From Chloroflexota bacterium (GTDB taxonomy: Bacteria; Chloroflexota; Dehalococcoidia; JACQUA01): 42,458 nt of DNA. Position numbers and translations under genes: made by a program. Below the pieces are notes generated by a model. The model saw only the letters and a list, made by a program, of their open reading frames with translations. It was not told where the DNA came from and did not search any database. Location of the stretch: NCBI GenBank assembly GCA_016210565.1, contig JACQUA010000253.1, positions 1 to 42,458 on the forward strand. Direction: 5' to 3'. How positions within the stretch are numbered: position 1 is the stretch's first letter; each line of letters starts with the position of its first letter. This document shows positions 7,305 through 14,702 of the stretch, in pieces.

Positions 7305-7930
7305 TTCCGCTCCAGCATTTCTTCGACCCCCTTTATGGTGATTTTCCGGGGGATGAGGTCCATCTCCTGGGCCTTCGCCTGGACCATCTCTGGGGTCAGG
7401 TTGGCCAAGAACTGAGCCGCCATGTCCTGCTTGACCGCCTGCCACTCGTGGGCGTGCTCGCAGGTCCCGGACTCGCAATGGGCGATGAACTCCCGCACGC
7501 CGGGCAGCGGGGGCGGTTCAGAGGCCGCCCGGTCAATCTGTGCCTGGAGGGACTTAGCCATGCTTTCGGCGGCCTCCCGCGCGGTACGTTCGGCCACCAC
7601 TGCCCGATGTTCCCGGTCCCGGTCGGCCGTGACCACGGATAGCTCTGTCGCGGCTCTCTCTGCCTTGTACTTGTTCAACTCACAGTGGAAGCACGGCTTT
7701 TCCGTGTGACTCGCTCCGTTCATTGTCGGCGCCGTTGGGGGCGTATGGTGGGTGATACCGTTTGATTCCGTAGGAACTTCTGATCCCGCCGATTCCCTGC
7801 GACTCCCTACGGTACGCGGTTCCAGTTCGCCCACGCGGATATGATCTGACATATGCACAGGTAGGCCGCGGCGGTTCTTGAACTCCCTACCGCAGCCGGG
7901 GAAGGGGCAGACCACTCCCTTGCTTTCCAT
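7298..7930 (-). CDS. C2H2 zinc-finger protein with coiled coil
   Basis: The N-terminus (about residues 8-30) fits the classical eukaryote-style C2H2 finger exactly: C-x4-C-x3-F-x5-L-x2-H-x3-H. It is followed by a low-complexity linker, a CFHCEL pair, a charged coiled coil (about 95-135) and a second Cys/His cluster (HCESGTCEHAHEW). The whole protein is 210 residues. Such single fingers occur in some bacterial mobile elements and usually bind DNA, but no family role is known to me. It lies near the left end of the element, downstream of the cargo segment. The frame and composition look real. Confidence 0.65.
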   Translation of the reverse strand: MESKGVVCPFPGCGREFKNRRGLPVHMSDHIRVGELEPRTVGSRRESAGSEVPTESNGITHHTPPTAPTMNGASHTEKPCFHCELNKYKAERAATELSVVTADRDREHRAVVAERTAREAAESMAKSLQAQIDRAASEPPPLPGVREFIAHCESGTCEHAHEWQAVKQDMAAQFLANLTPEMVQAKAQEMDLIPRKITIKGVEEMLERKW

Positions 7931-8129
7931 ATTAACATCATATGACCGTGCCGGGGATTCGTCAAGCAGTCTTTCCCTATGACCCTCTACGAATCACCAC
8001 CGACAGCCTGCCAACTCCCTATCGCAACTCCTCATAATTCCCTATGAATACACACACCATGCGTAGTACAATGTACCTGAGCAAACGTGGTTCTCTTGGG
8101 AATACGGTACCGTCTGATTGGAAAGAAGC

Positions 8130-8345
8130 ATGGCGAAAACTGAGAAAAACAAGAGAATGGACAACGACTCGGGCGACTTCCGACTTATGCGTACCCAAAC
8201 CGCAGAACCATTCTTCTGTTTCCGTTGCCAAACGGAGAAGAAAAGCAAACTAAGGGCCGAATGGCAGACCGCTCAGGGAATGAAGACCATATGCAATGGC
8301 TGCTACGGGTTCTTGCTTTCCAAACGGACAGGACGGGCAGGGTAG
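8130..8345 (+). CDS. small zinc-ribbon protein, 71 aa
   Basis: The reading frame encodes CFRC and CNGC pairs separated by about 23 residues, the layout of a treble-clef/zinc-ribbon knuckle. The ATG at 8130 is chosen over an in-frame TTG at 8118 and has a GGAAAG-type site 6 bases upstream. It reads opposite to most genes of the element. Function unknown; small zinc ribbons of this type are common in phage-like elements. Confidence 0.5.
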   Translation: MAKTEKNKRMDNDSGDFRLMRTQTAEPFFCFRCQTEKKSKLRAEWQTAQGMKTICNGCYGFLLSKRTGRAG

Positions 8346-8373
8346 ACGTAAGGTAAGGGGTAGACCGGAAACT

Positions 8374-8418
8374 CCGTCAGAATCGCAAAATCGCCAACGG
8401 GGATTTTCCGGCCCGGCG
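8374..8418 (+). repeat. left copy of a 45-bp inverted repeat
   Basis: These 45 bases recur perfectly in inverted orientation at 10185-10229. Weaker similarity continues on both sides (GTAGACC outside, ATAGCTG inside). Together they bracket about 1.77 kb. Confidence 0.9.
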
Positions 8419-8910
8419 TCCGCCAGCTATGCCGTGAAGCTGGAGGGTAGGAAAACGGCCTGGTGCTTTCCCCGCCAGCTTTGCCGCCGCATGGACCGTC
8501 ATTTTGCCCTGGTCTACCAGTGCGACGGCTTCCGGCACGGCGTTTTCCATGACGGATTTGGCTTGCCAGACTGAACGGGGCGACACGTTCAATAGAGTGG
8601 CCGCCTGTTCTTGAGACTTTTCGCAAATTTGCGAAAGGTCCGTTCGTGCGCCTTGCGGCATATTCGCCAATCTTGCGGCAATCATGGCCCTCTGGCTTTC
8701 GTTGAGGTGACGGACGGAGCGACCGCCATTTCCGTTTTTCTGCGAACGGTTCGCGCTATTGCCGGAAATGGTAATAAGCGGCAGTTTATAGCTAAAATCG
8801 TATCTGTTCTGGTCTTGCGTCGGGGCCTGAGAAAGCGGAAATGGCGCAGAAAGTCGGATTTTGTAACGGTCTTTGGAAAGGGGTAAAGCATGAAGCCTTG
8901 TGACGTTCAC
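8377..8910 (-). CDS. ParB-like HTH domain fragment
   Basis: The middle of this 177-residue frame (HLNESQRAMIAARLANM to HAAAKLAGK) matches the central helix-turn-helix region of the ParB/KorB-like proteins found in phages and plasmids. The N-terminal ParB nuclease/CTP-binding domain that should precede it is missing, and the upstream residues look random. The 3' end runs into the 45-bp inverted repeat, so its last ~15 residues are encoded by repeat DNA. I regard it as a truncated or recombined gene; it could still make an HTH protein. The start is uncertain. Confidence 0.5.
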   Translation of the reverse strand: MNVTRLHALPLSKDRYKIRLSAPFPLSQAPTQDQNRYDFSYKLPLITISGNSANRSQKNGNGGRSVRHLNESQRAMIAARLANMPQGARTDLSQICEKSQEQAATLLNVSPRSVWQAKSVMENAVPEAVALVDQGKMTVHAAAKLAGKAPGRFPTLQLHGIAGGRRAGKSPLAILRF

Positions 8911-9021
8911 AGTTGGAAGAAGATAGGGAAGGGTCCGAAGACTACCAGGTATCGATGCTGCGAGTGCGGAAAAGGGAAGCGCCGGTATCGGCCCGGTTGT
9001 AGGCCTGAGAGCAGGCGGTAG
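8890..9021 (+). CDS. 43-residue Cys-rich peptide
   Basis: A small open frame begins with ATG at 8890, with AAAGGGG 6 bases upstream. The product is very basic and has Cys residues as PC...RCCECG...PGC, fitting a minimal zinc knuckle. It overlaps the 5' end of the opposite-strand ParB-like frame by 21 bases, so one of the two starts is probably wrong. Function unknown. Confidence 0.45.
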   Translation: MKPCDVHSWKKIGKGPKTTRYRCCECGKGKRRYRPGCRPESRR

Positions 9022-9335
9022 CTATCGCCAGGGCGCTCAGGCCAATGGAAGAAGCGAAGGCAAGGGCAAGACAGATAGGCGAACTCAAACAAGGCGATGA
9101 AAAGCCCGTTAAGGAAAATTTCCTTAACGGGGGAGGCCAAGTCCGTGATCGTGTAGCGGCCTACGTGGGCGTGTCTGGCCGGACGCTAGAAAAGGCCGAA
9201 GCAGTGGTAGAAGCGGCGGAACGAGAGCCTGAGACGTACGGCTCGGTCCTTGAGCTCATGGACACCACAGGCAAGGTAGACCGTCCCCATCGGCTAGTCT
9301 GCCCTATGGAGCCTTCCACGAAAGCTGTCCCCTGA
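9009..9335 (+). pseudogene. 5'-truncated ParB-like gene fragment
   Basis: From just after an in-frame stop at 9006 the frame reads QAVAIARALRPMEEAKARAR and continues through VRDRVAAYVGVSGRTLEKAE to EPETYGSVLELMDTTGKV. This is the HTH and C-terminal part of phage/plasmid ParB-like proteins. The nuclease domain is gone and no ribosome-binding site precedes the first ATG (9045). It overlaps the 3' end of the collagen-like gene by 32 bases. A second, different ParB-like fragment lies on the other strand at 8377-8910. Confidence 0.6.
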
Positions 9336-9978
9336 TATCGTCCAAAAGGATGAATCCGTTACCCGAGCCGCTAATCCCTATTGTGGCGTGTGGGGAGAAG
9401 ATCATTCGCCCTGCGCTCTCAACCCAAAAATCCTTTCTGGAAAGGCCCACGGATGCGCCCCTGTACGGGCTTGGAAGAAATCCTAAGCTGATTTCAAAGT
9501 CCCCGGTTCTGTCAATTAGGCGCACCCCACCACCGTTGGCATTCTGCCGAAGGGTGGCAAGCTCCGAGCCGTTGTTATCAGTGAGTTCTATGAACGGCCC
9601 ATATTCGGTCGTCCCGAGCCGGATCCTGGCGCGTCCGTCGGCATCCGTTACAGCAAGTTCTTTGATAGCCAACTGCTGCGGGATGTATGCCGGCGCCCCC
9701 CTGGGACCTTCCGGACCTCTCGGTCCCTGTGGGCCTGGCGAACCCTGTGGTCCGGGCGAACCTGGAAGACCGGTTGGTCCCTGAGGCCCCGGCTTTCTTT
9801 CGAGTTCCGCCAGTTGTTTCTCCAGGATTTCCATCCTGGCCACTACTTTGGCGTAGTTCTCTCTTTGGTTCTGGATTACGCCATACTGCATCCAGGAAAG
9901 GTACCCAAGCCACACCGCTGCCAAAACCACACCAAAAACAATCAGGCCCTTGCTAGAAATCCTTAAGTCGTTTGCCAT
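9304..9978 (-). CDS. membrane-anchored collagen-like protein
   Basis: This 224-residue protein has an N-terminal transmembrane segment (about 10-30), a short coiled coil (about 38-62), eleven uninterrupted Gly-X-Y triplets rich in GPQ/GPR (about 63-95), and a C-terminal ~125-residue domain that looks all-beta (ELAVTDADGRARIRLG, GPFIELTDNNG). The order suggests a trimeric stalk outside the cell with a head domain, held by the N-terminal anchor. GGAGG lies 8 bases before the ATG and a good promoter stands upstream, so it is an independently transcribed cargo gene of the element. Bacterial and phage collagens are usually adhesins or tail fibres; with no phage structural genes here, a surface adhesin or superinfection-related role is conceivable. 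Confidence 0.82.
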   Translation of the reverse strand: MANDLRISSKGLIVFGVVLAAVWLGYLSWMQYGVIQNQRENYAKVVARMEILEKQLAELERKPGPQGPTGLPGSPGPQGSPGPQGPRGPEGPRGAPAYIPQQLAIKELAVTDADGRARIRLGTTEYGPFIELTDNNGSELATLRQNANGGGVRLIDRTGDFEISLGFLPSPYRGASVGLSRKDFWVESAGRMIFSPHATIGISGSGNGFILLDDIRGQLSWKAP

Positions 9979-10031
9979 GTCTTTACCTCCAGCATGAAAA
10001 CGATGCGAAATGCCAGGCCGAGACGGAAAGG

Positions 10032-10060
10032 ATTATCGCATATTGGTAGGGGCATGACAA
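10032..10060 (-). promoter_or_regulatory. promoter of the collagen-like gene
   Basis: TTGTCA (10055-10060), a 17-base spacer and GATAAT (10032-10037) on the minus strand predict a ~45-base leader before the collagen-like gene. Apart from this promoter and the inverted repeat, 9979-10357 holds no gene I can support. Confidence 0.7.
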
Positions 10061-10184
10061 CATGCGAATTGCTTCGCCGAGCTGTCCTGGGTCAGCAAGC
10101 CATGCCGTCAAGCCTGTCGTCGGGAAGGCTGCTCTTAGGTTATGAGTGACCCGTGCTTCGTGGGATAGGCGCATAGCTGACAGC

Positions 10185-10229
10185 CGCCGGGCCGGAAAAT
10201 CCCCGTTGGCGATTTTGCGATTCTGACGG
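10185..10229 (-). repeat. right copy of the 45-bp inverted repeat
   Basis: Perfect reverse complement of 8374-8418. The bracketed segment holds the two ParB-like fragments, the 43-residue Cys-rich peptide and the collagen-like gene with its promoter. Confidence 0.9.
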
Positions 10230-10357
10230 CTTTTCCGGCGTGGGTCGAGGGGATGGTCTACCTGCTTGTGCCTGGCCAGATCGGGGAGGCCACGCCTAAC
10301 CGCTTGCCGCGCAAGCGCCGGGCGATGTCTTGTTCACCACACAAGGGTCTCCGAGCC

Positions 10358-10546
10358 TCACCATTCGATGATGGGTGTCGCGCAGTCGGGGTACCGGAGG
10401 CGGGCTTCTTTTTCCAGGCGGGCTGCTTCTTCCAGGGTACGTTGTCGGTCAGGATGGAGCATGATCCAAACAGAGGTTATCGTTACACCCTGCGGATCGG
10501 TGATTTGTTCCATACGTTCAATTCGTCCTTCAAGACTCTTAGACAT
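10358..10546 (-). CDS. small hypothetical protein, MSKxLEGRIE family
   Basis: This 62-residue product begins MSKSLEGRIERME, nearly the same as the N-terminus of the gene just upstream (MSKNLEGRIENLE), so the two are diverged paralogues. Its ATG overlaps the upstream stop by 8 bases (ATGTCTAA), which implies coupled translation. The rest (QGVTITSVWIMLHPDRQ) shows no known motif. Both sit in the leftward early-gene run of the element. Confidence 0.6.
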   Translation of the reverse strand: MSKSLEGRIERMEQITDPQGVTITSVWIMLHPDRQRTLEEAARLEKEARLRYPDCATPIIEW

Positions 10547-10748
10547 TGTTCTCCCCCTTGTTCCGGACTTCCGGCGGGTATAGGAAGTAAATCTCCTGGC
10601 CGGGGTTCTTTCTCATGGCTTCGGCTACAAGCCTGTCAATTTCCTCCGGCGCAAGCTCCGGCTGTCCCTCATAGCTGAAAACTAAACATACCGGCGCCTT
10701 GCCCCCAGCTTCGAGATTCTCGATTCTTCCCTCAAGATTCTTGGACAT
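10539..10748 (-). CDS. small hypothetical protein, MSKxLEGRIE family
   Basis: This 69-residue paralogue of the following gene has a short N-terminal coiled-coil-like helix, a VCLVFSYEGQPE strand and a helix (PEEIDRLVAEAMRKN). The start is placed at the ATG at 10748, which has GGAAAGGG 4 bases upstream, rather than the first Met of the longer open frame. Function unknown. Confidence 0.6.
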   Translation of the reverse strand: MSKNLEGRIENLEAGGKAPVCLVFSYEGQPELAPEEIDRLVAEAMRKNPGQEIYFLYPPEVRNKGENNV

Positions 10749-10749
10749 G

Positions 10750-11130
10750 TTACCCTTTCCTGTTCTTTGAAGATTCTTCAAGGCTTCGTACTCGCTCTTC
10801 TAACTCGCCGACTGCCAGAAGCCGGCACATGGCGGCGGCCACGGTGGCCATGCTGGAACCTATGCGCGGGTCCAGCTTCCGGGCGTGAAGCTCGTCAAGG
10901 ACTTCTTCGAGGCGGTCAAAGATGGGCGCCAGCCTCGGCGGAATCAAGCGGCGAAGTCTGACCGCTTTGGCCTTGTTCTGGCCGCCCCTTCTGGCAGCTT
11001 CCCGGCGCTTGTCTTTCAGGCCGGGGTCATGCGCCAAACAATAACCGCTTGGCATGGGTATACCGGCGCATGGCGTACCGTCCTTCTTGCGCACGGCCCG
11101 GCAAGTAGCAACTGGACTATCAATGACCAT
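10750..11130 (-). CDS. phage-type zinc-finger protein
   Basis: The N-terminal part (TCRAVRKKDGTPCAGIPMPSG then YCLAHDP) is the Cys-Cys-Cys-His knuckle common in short phage and integrative-element proteins, followed by a basic RREAARRGGQNKAKA segment and a helical C-terminus. The family is usually uncharacterised; nucleic-acid binding is likely. ATG at 11130 is chosen over TTG at 11136 because its distance from AGGGAG is more normal. It overlaps the upstream nuclease candidate by 11 bases and ends one base before the next gene. Confidence 0.68.
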   Translation of the reverse strand: MVIDSPVATCRAVRKKDGTPCAGIPMPSGYCLAHDPGLKDKRREAARRGGQNKAKAVRLRRLIPPRLAPIFDRLEEVLDELHARKLDPRIGSSMATVAAAMCRLLAVGELEERVRSLEESSKNRKG

Positions 11131-11458
11131 TTCCAACTATCTCCCTTTCGCCATGATCGGCCTGGCGTTGCGCCAGGCTGTCCAGGAAAACAGCTTCTTC
11201 CACCAGGTAGTAGCGTTTCTTTGCCCCGGCTTCCTGCAACGCCAGCACCGGGGTCTTGCCTTCCTTCCTGGCGGCCTTTTCCACCTGCTTCATAAGGCTG
11301 ACAATGGCAAACCGCTTGCGGTACTTCACTTCCACGTAAAGGGAAGGGTGAATCACATCTCCGGCGGTGTGCTTTGAGTTGTTGCCGGAAAGCGGCGTCC
11401 TTTGGCCTCCCAGGGCGCGGGCAACATGGCGCTCGGCTGCTTTCCATGCCTTATCCAT
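11120..11458 (-). CDS. putative PD-(D/E)XK nuclease / Holliday-junction resolvase-like protein
   Basis: At 112 residues this is the size of small archaeal- and phage-type resolvases. The motif GDVIHPSLYVEVKYR gives the D-x8-E-x-K active-site spacing of PD-(D/E)XK nucleases, after a basic N-terminus (KAAERHVARALGG) where a catalytic Glu often sits. A later strand (PVLALQEAGAKKRYYLV) fits the fold. Such enzymes resolve branched intermediates of replication or recombination. Its ATG overlaps the upstream stop by 8 bases. The fold call is by motif only. Confidence 0.62.
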   Translation of the reverse strand: MDKAWKAAERHVARALGGQRTPLSGNNSKHTAGDVIHPSLYVEVKYRKRFAIVSLMKQVEKAARKEGKTPVLALQEAGAKKRYYLVEEAVFLDSLAQRQADHGEREIVGNGH

Positions 11459-11789
11459 GGGCCTGCCTGCTTCGGGACAACTGAACGCCCTTGCTGGCGC
11501 TTTCCCTTGCCGATTCTGCCTTTCGATAGGGCATTTCAGGCCGGTTCCGGCGCAATCTTTCGATGGCCTTAGCCCGTGCTTCCGGCGATAGCCTCCGGGG
11601 CGCTGCCGGGGGCCGGATAAGGCGCTTGGGAAGCTCGTATTCCTTGCCGCCGTGCCCGTTGTCCAGGACGGGCTTAAGCCCTAACCGTTGTTCAAGGTGG
11701 TTCTGCCACGTCCTTTCATACGTGAAGATAGAGGCGGTAGCTTCGGCCTTGTTGAAAACGATGATCGTCTCTTGTTCAAAGGCTTCCAT
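11451..11789 (-). CDS. conserved mobile-element protein, function unknown
   Basis: This protein of about 112 residues starts with ETIIVFNKAEATASIFTYER, a pattern recurrent in small Firmicutes-phage and integrative-element proteins, followed by EYELPKRLIRPP and a basic C-terminus (RRLSPEARAKAIERLRRN). No function is known to me. ATG at 11789 is used; AAAGGA lies 9 bases upstream. The gene is inside the overlapping leftward operon. Confidence 0.6.
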   Translation of the reverse strand: MEAFEQETIIVFNKAEATASIFTYERTWQNHLEQRLGLKPVLDNGHGGKEYELPKRLIRPPAAPRRLSPEARAKAIERLRRNRPEMPYRKAESARESASKGVQLSRSRQAHG

Positions 11790-11795
11790 CGGCAA

Positions 11796-11978
11796 CTATC
11801 CTTTCTGGCGCACTACGGGAAAGTCCTGGGTGAACCCGGTCTTGCCACATTTCGGACACCGGCGCAGGCTGCCGCCTCGCTGGTGGTAGTGGCCGGGTCC
11901 GAAGCGAAGGGGTTTGAGTTGACCGCCAGGGAAGACGGCATGGCAGGAAGGACATTTACGAAAACGGCGTATCGGCAT
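11796..11978 (-). CDS. zinc-ribbon protein, 60 aa
   Basis: Two CxxC pairs (CPSC and CPKC) about 32 residues apart define a zinc ribbon; between them are basic and Gly-rich residues. The ATG at 11978, six bases after a GGGGG run, starts the protein just before the first pair. It overlaps the end of the upstream gene by 23 bases. Function unknown, probably nucleic-acid binding. Confidence 0.6.
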   Translation of the reverse strand: MPIRRFRKCPSCHAVFPGGQLKPLRFGPGHYHQRGGSLRRCPKCGKTGFTQDFPVVRQKG

Positions 11979-12402
11979 TGTTGCCCCCTTTCCTGAAATC
12001 AATAACGCGGGCATTGGCGATCTTCTTGGCCTGGTGAATCAAGCGGCGCTGGGCGTCCGAAGGGCCTTCAGCGGCCCATAGCGTCTCAATTTCTTCTTTG
12101 GTGTAGACCACGATACCAACCGGGACGCTGGCCCGGAAGCTCTCATCCTTGATGAAGGCCACCGGCTCGCCGAAGGTCTCAGACCAGAAAAGGCAGCAGC
12201 CTTCTTCGTCTACCCGGCGGGCCACTTCTTGGCCGTGCCGCCGCCTGTCGAGATAGCTAAGCAACTCGGGTTTATTCGCCCGTATTTCTTCCAGCAAGGA
12301 AGGCGGTAACTTGGAAGCTGGGGTAAGTACCAGCTTGTCCCCGGAAGGTGTCACGCTGATTCCTAGTTCGGTCAGTCGTTCAAGAATGGCGGTCGCGTCC
12401 AT
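11956..12402 (-). CDS. protein with TubC-docking-like N-terminal domain
   Basis: The first ~55 residues (AILERLTELGISVTPSGDKL to NKPELLSYLDRR) resemble the TubC N-terminal docking domain that also turns up in proteins of mobile elements next to primases. The remainder (148 residues in all) includes VPVGIVVYTKEEIETLW and a helical end. It is the first gene leftward of the iteron-like repeats and the primase-helicase gene. A role in replication is inferred from position only. Confidence 0.55.
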   Translation of the reverse strand: MDATAILERLTELGISVTPSGDKLVLTPASKLPPSLLEEIRANKPELLSYLDRRRHGQEVARRVDEEGCCLFWSETFGEPVAFIKDESFRASVPVGIVVYTKEEIETLWAAEGPSDAQRRLIHQAKKIANARVIDFRKGGNNADTPFS

Positions 12403-12425
12403 TGTTCGATGCTTCTTTGCACTGT

Positions 12426-12621
12426 TTGATAATCTGATAATCTGAATCTGACGCTTGATAATCTGAATCTGACGCTTGATAATCTGAATCTATCTGAATC
12501 TGAATGAAGCCTCAGTCAAACCGGTGGTAATCAGCTTCGGCTAGATTCAGATTATCAGATTATCAAATGGACTTCAGCTATCAGATTATCAACTATTAGA
12601 TTCAGATTATCAGATTATCAA
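12426..12621. other. candidate replication origin: iteron-like direct and inverted repeats
   Basis: A 21-bp unit (gataatctgaatctgacgct plus t) occurs in tandem at 12436-12456 and 12457-12477, with a partial third copy. A 24-bp unit containing TTGATAATCTGATAATCTG occurs once forward (12426-12449) and twice inverted (12543-12566 and 12598-12621). The stretch is AT-rich and directly follows the primase-helicase gene, the last repeat lying inside its 3' end. This is the usual setting of a plasmid-type origin. It could also be just another of the word tracts seen elsewhere in the window. Confidence 0.55.
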
Positions 12622-14488
12622 CTTTTTGAGCACACGGTAAAGGCTCCTGCTTACTCTTGGCCCAAAACCAGACGCCCTCCGGGTTCTGGCGCGAAATGTA
12701 GCCCAGGTCCTTTTTGGCCCGGTCGAGGGTGGGCTTGCAAATCCCGTCCTGTTTCGCCCAGGCCACCAGACGCTTGGATTCTACCGGCCCGTCTTGAAGG
12801 GCATCCTGCAACCAACTTCGTGCCTCGTCTCTCACTGTACCGGCGCTTTCGTTTTCGGCCGCCAGAATCTTCGCTGCCGTCAGGTCGCAACTGGCCTTCC
12901 AAAAAAAGCGGCCGTCCTTCAGTTCATAGCCAATGGCCGTCCCCGTCGGGGCCAAGTTGCTTTTGATGTGCACAAGGCCACGTTTCTGGCTGTCCTCGGG
13001 GTCGCACCCGGCCAAGAGGACTGAGCGGCAGGCCGCCGCCAGGTCGATGCTGCCCAGGCCCCGGTATATGGCCTTCGTCATGCTGCCTTTTGTGAGATGG
13101 CGCACAGCCAGTATCGCCGCGTGGTACTTCGCGGCAATGTCTGCCAGCGCCGCCATGATTGCTCTGGTTTCATTCGCCCGGTGAATGTCAACGCCTGCCC
13201 CAATATAGGCCACCAGGGGGTCAATGACGACGAGCACCGGACCAACGGTTTCGATGTATGCCTTGACGACTTCGAGGCCGCCATTGCTCAAATCGACGGG
13301 TCCCTCAATGGCGAAAACGTTGCCGATGTCAGCTTGCATGGCGTCAAGTCGGGGTCTTATGGTATCCCCCAGGCCGTCCTCGGCGGAAGCAAGAAGTACC
13401 TTCTCCGGCGCGGTGGGTTGCGTTCCCGGTAATCCCCGGCCCAGGGATACCGCGGTTGCGATGGCTAGGCCGATCCAGGACTTGCCGATGCCCGGGTCTC
13501 CTTCCAGCAGGGTTAACTTCCCCTTTGGGATGTAGGGAGGCCAGAGCCAGTCAACGGACTCCGGCGCGACATCTTTCATGTGGACCAGTCGGACGGCGCC
13601 GGGGCGGTCTTTTGCCGACTCCTGCACCTGCTTTTCGACAGTGGCCCGGTCAACCTCTGGAAGTTCCGACAATGCCTTCGTGAAGCCTTCGCCATGACAC
13701 CATAAAAACAGGTCCGCAACATCGGCTTTTTCGCCCAGGTACTCCGGCAACTGCCGGATTTTCACCTTGAAGTCTGCCTTCAGGACGTTGTAGTACGTCA
13801 GGGCCGATGCCTTACCCGCCGGGTCCAGGTCAGGGATGATATTGACAACTTGACCGCCCTTGTTTTTCAGGTCCTTGACGGCATCATCAGGCAGTTCGCC
13901 TTCGCCGTAAATGCCACAAACAGCCGGTATTCCAGCTTGCCAGCATACCCAGACCGCAGGCTCCCCGTTGACAAGCCAGGCTTCCATTGTCCCGTTCTCG
14001 ACATCGGCCAGTCCGTACAGTTGGTTAGGAGTCCCTTTGGTGGACCAGTATTTCCCCGGTCCATGGCGGCTGTATTTTTTCCAGCGATGTCCGCCAGCAA
14101 CCCGGTACGTCCAGGCCTGCGCTGTGTGGTCAGGCTTAATCGCGAAATGCTTCACGGTGGCATCGGTGAGCCCATAGGACTGCTTCAGCAGTGCCATAGC
14201 CTCGGCATCGGACAGCTTGGGGAACGGCTGTTCGTCTGGCTTGCTGCCGTTGGTGCTATAGGTAAGGGTATTGAAGCCAAGCGCGGCGAAGATTTCGCGC
14301 CAATCATGCCCACCCTCCGGCCAATGGTATATAAAAGCCCTGGTTGGCAGGTCTTTGACCGTCACATGCCCAGCAGGATGTTTATGGCCTGGAACCGGGC
14401 AGTCGGCGGTCCAGTGATCGCCGTCCCGCTTAACGTTGGTCAGCCGGGACAGGACAGCTTCAATATTTGCAGGACGGGTGTCAGACAC
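12602..14488 (-). CDS. primase-helicase (zinc-finger / TOPRIM / RecA-fold ATPase)
   Basis: This 628-residue replication protein has three parts. The N-terminus (about 1-90) holds a CPVPGHKHPAGH zinc-finger-like motif. The TOPRIM region (about 170-260) carries NGEPAVW and the DLDPAGKA acidic motif. The C-terminal half (about 320-530) is a RepA/AAA_25-type RecA-fold ATPase with Walker A GDPGIGKS and Walker B VLVVIDP. Primase-helicase fusions of this kind initiate replication of phages and integrative elements. A winged-helix-like C-terminus (KPTLDRAKKDLGYI) follows. The start is the GTG at 14488, overlapping the upstream HTH gene by 8 bases. The last residues are encoded by an iteron copy. Confidence 0.85.
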   Translation of the reverse strand: MSDTRPANIEAVLSRLTNVKRDGDHWTADCPVPGHKHPAGHVTVKDLPTRAFIYHWPEGGHDWREIFAALGFNTLTYSTNGSKPDEQPFPKLSDAEAMALLKQSYGLTDATVKHFAIKPDHTAQAWTYRVAGGHRWKKYSRHGPGKYWSTKGTPNQLYGLADVENGTMEAWLVNGEPAVWVCWQAGIPAVCGIYGEGELPDDAVKDLKNKGGQVVNIIPDLDPAGKASALTYYNVLKADFKVKIRQLPEYLGEKADVADLFLWCHGEGFTKALSELPEVDRATVEKQVQESAKDRPGAVRLVHMKDVAPESVDWLWPPYIPKGKLTLLEGDPGIGKSWIGLAIATAVSLGRGLPGTQPTAPEKVLLASAEDGLGDTIRPRLDAMQADIGNVFAIEGPVDLSNGGLEVVKAYIETVGPVLVVIDPLVAYIGAGVDIHRANETRAIMAALADIAAKYHAAILAVRHLTKGSMTKAIYRGLGSIDLAAACRSVLLAGCDPEDSQKRGLVHIKSNLAPTGTAIGYELKDGRFFWKASCDLTAAKILAAENESAGTVRDEARSWLQDALQDGPVESKRLVAWAKQDGICKPTLDRAKKDLGYISRQNPEGVWFWAKSKQEPLPCAQKVDNLII

Positions 14489-14702
14489 GGCCGCACTCCT
14501 TCCCGGCCGGCATCGAGGAGGTGGCCTCCCCGAGCAGCCTCAAGAGTTGATTCCTGGGGACCAGTACGCGGCGGCCACATCTCAAGACTGGTACCGGGAA
14601 CTTGTTTTGCTTGGCCAGGGTAAAACCAAGTGTGCGTGAAATCCCCAACAGCTTGCTGGCGGCCTCGACGGTCAGCGTTAACGCTTCATCATTTTCCGCC
14701 AT
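14481..14702 (-). CDS. excisionase-like HTH protein
   Basis: This 73-residue protein has a single MerR/HTH_17-type DNA-binding domain (TVEAASKLLGISRTLGFTLA then FPVPVLRCGRRVLVP). This is the size and layout of Xis and of element regulators. It lies between the repressor and the primase-helicase with overlaps on both sides. A role in excision or in control of the replication operon is inferred. Confidence 0.7.
   Translation of the reverse strand: MAENDEALTLTVEAASKLLGISRTLGFTLAKQNKFPVPVLRCGRRVLVPRNQLLRLLGEATSSMPAGKECGRV

Noticed and set aside
8044..8253. Plus-strand frame of 69 codons
   Set aside because: It overlaps the zinc-ribbon frame at 8130-8345 and has no motif or ribosome-binding site, so the zinc-ribbon frame is preferred.
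9304..9978. Collagen-like protein as a phage tail fibre
   Set aside because: It has an N-terminal transmembrane anchor and its own promoter, and the element carries no virion genes.
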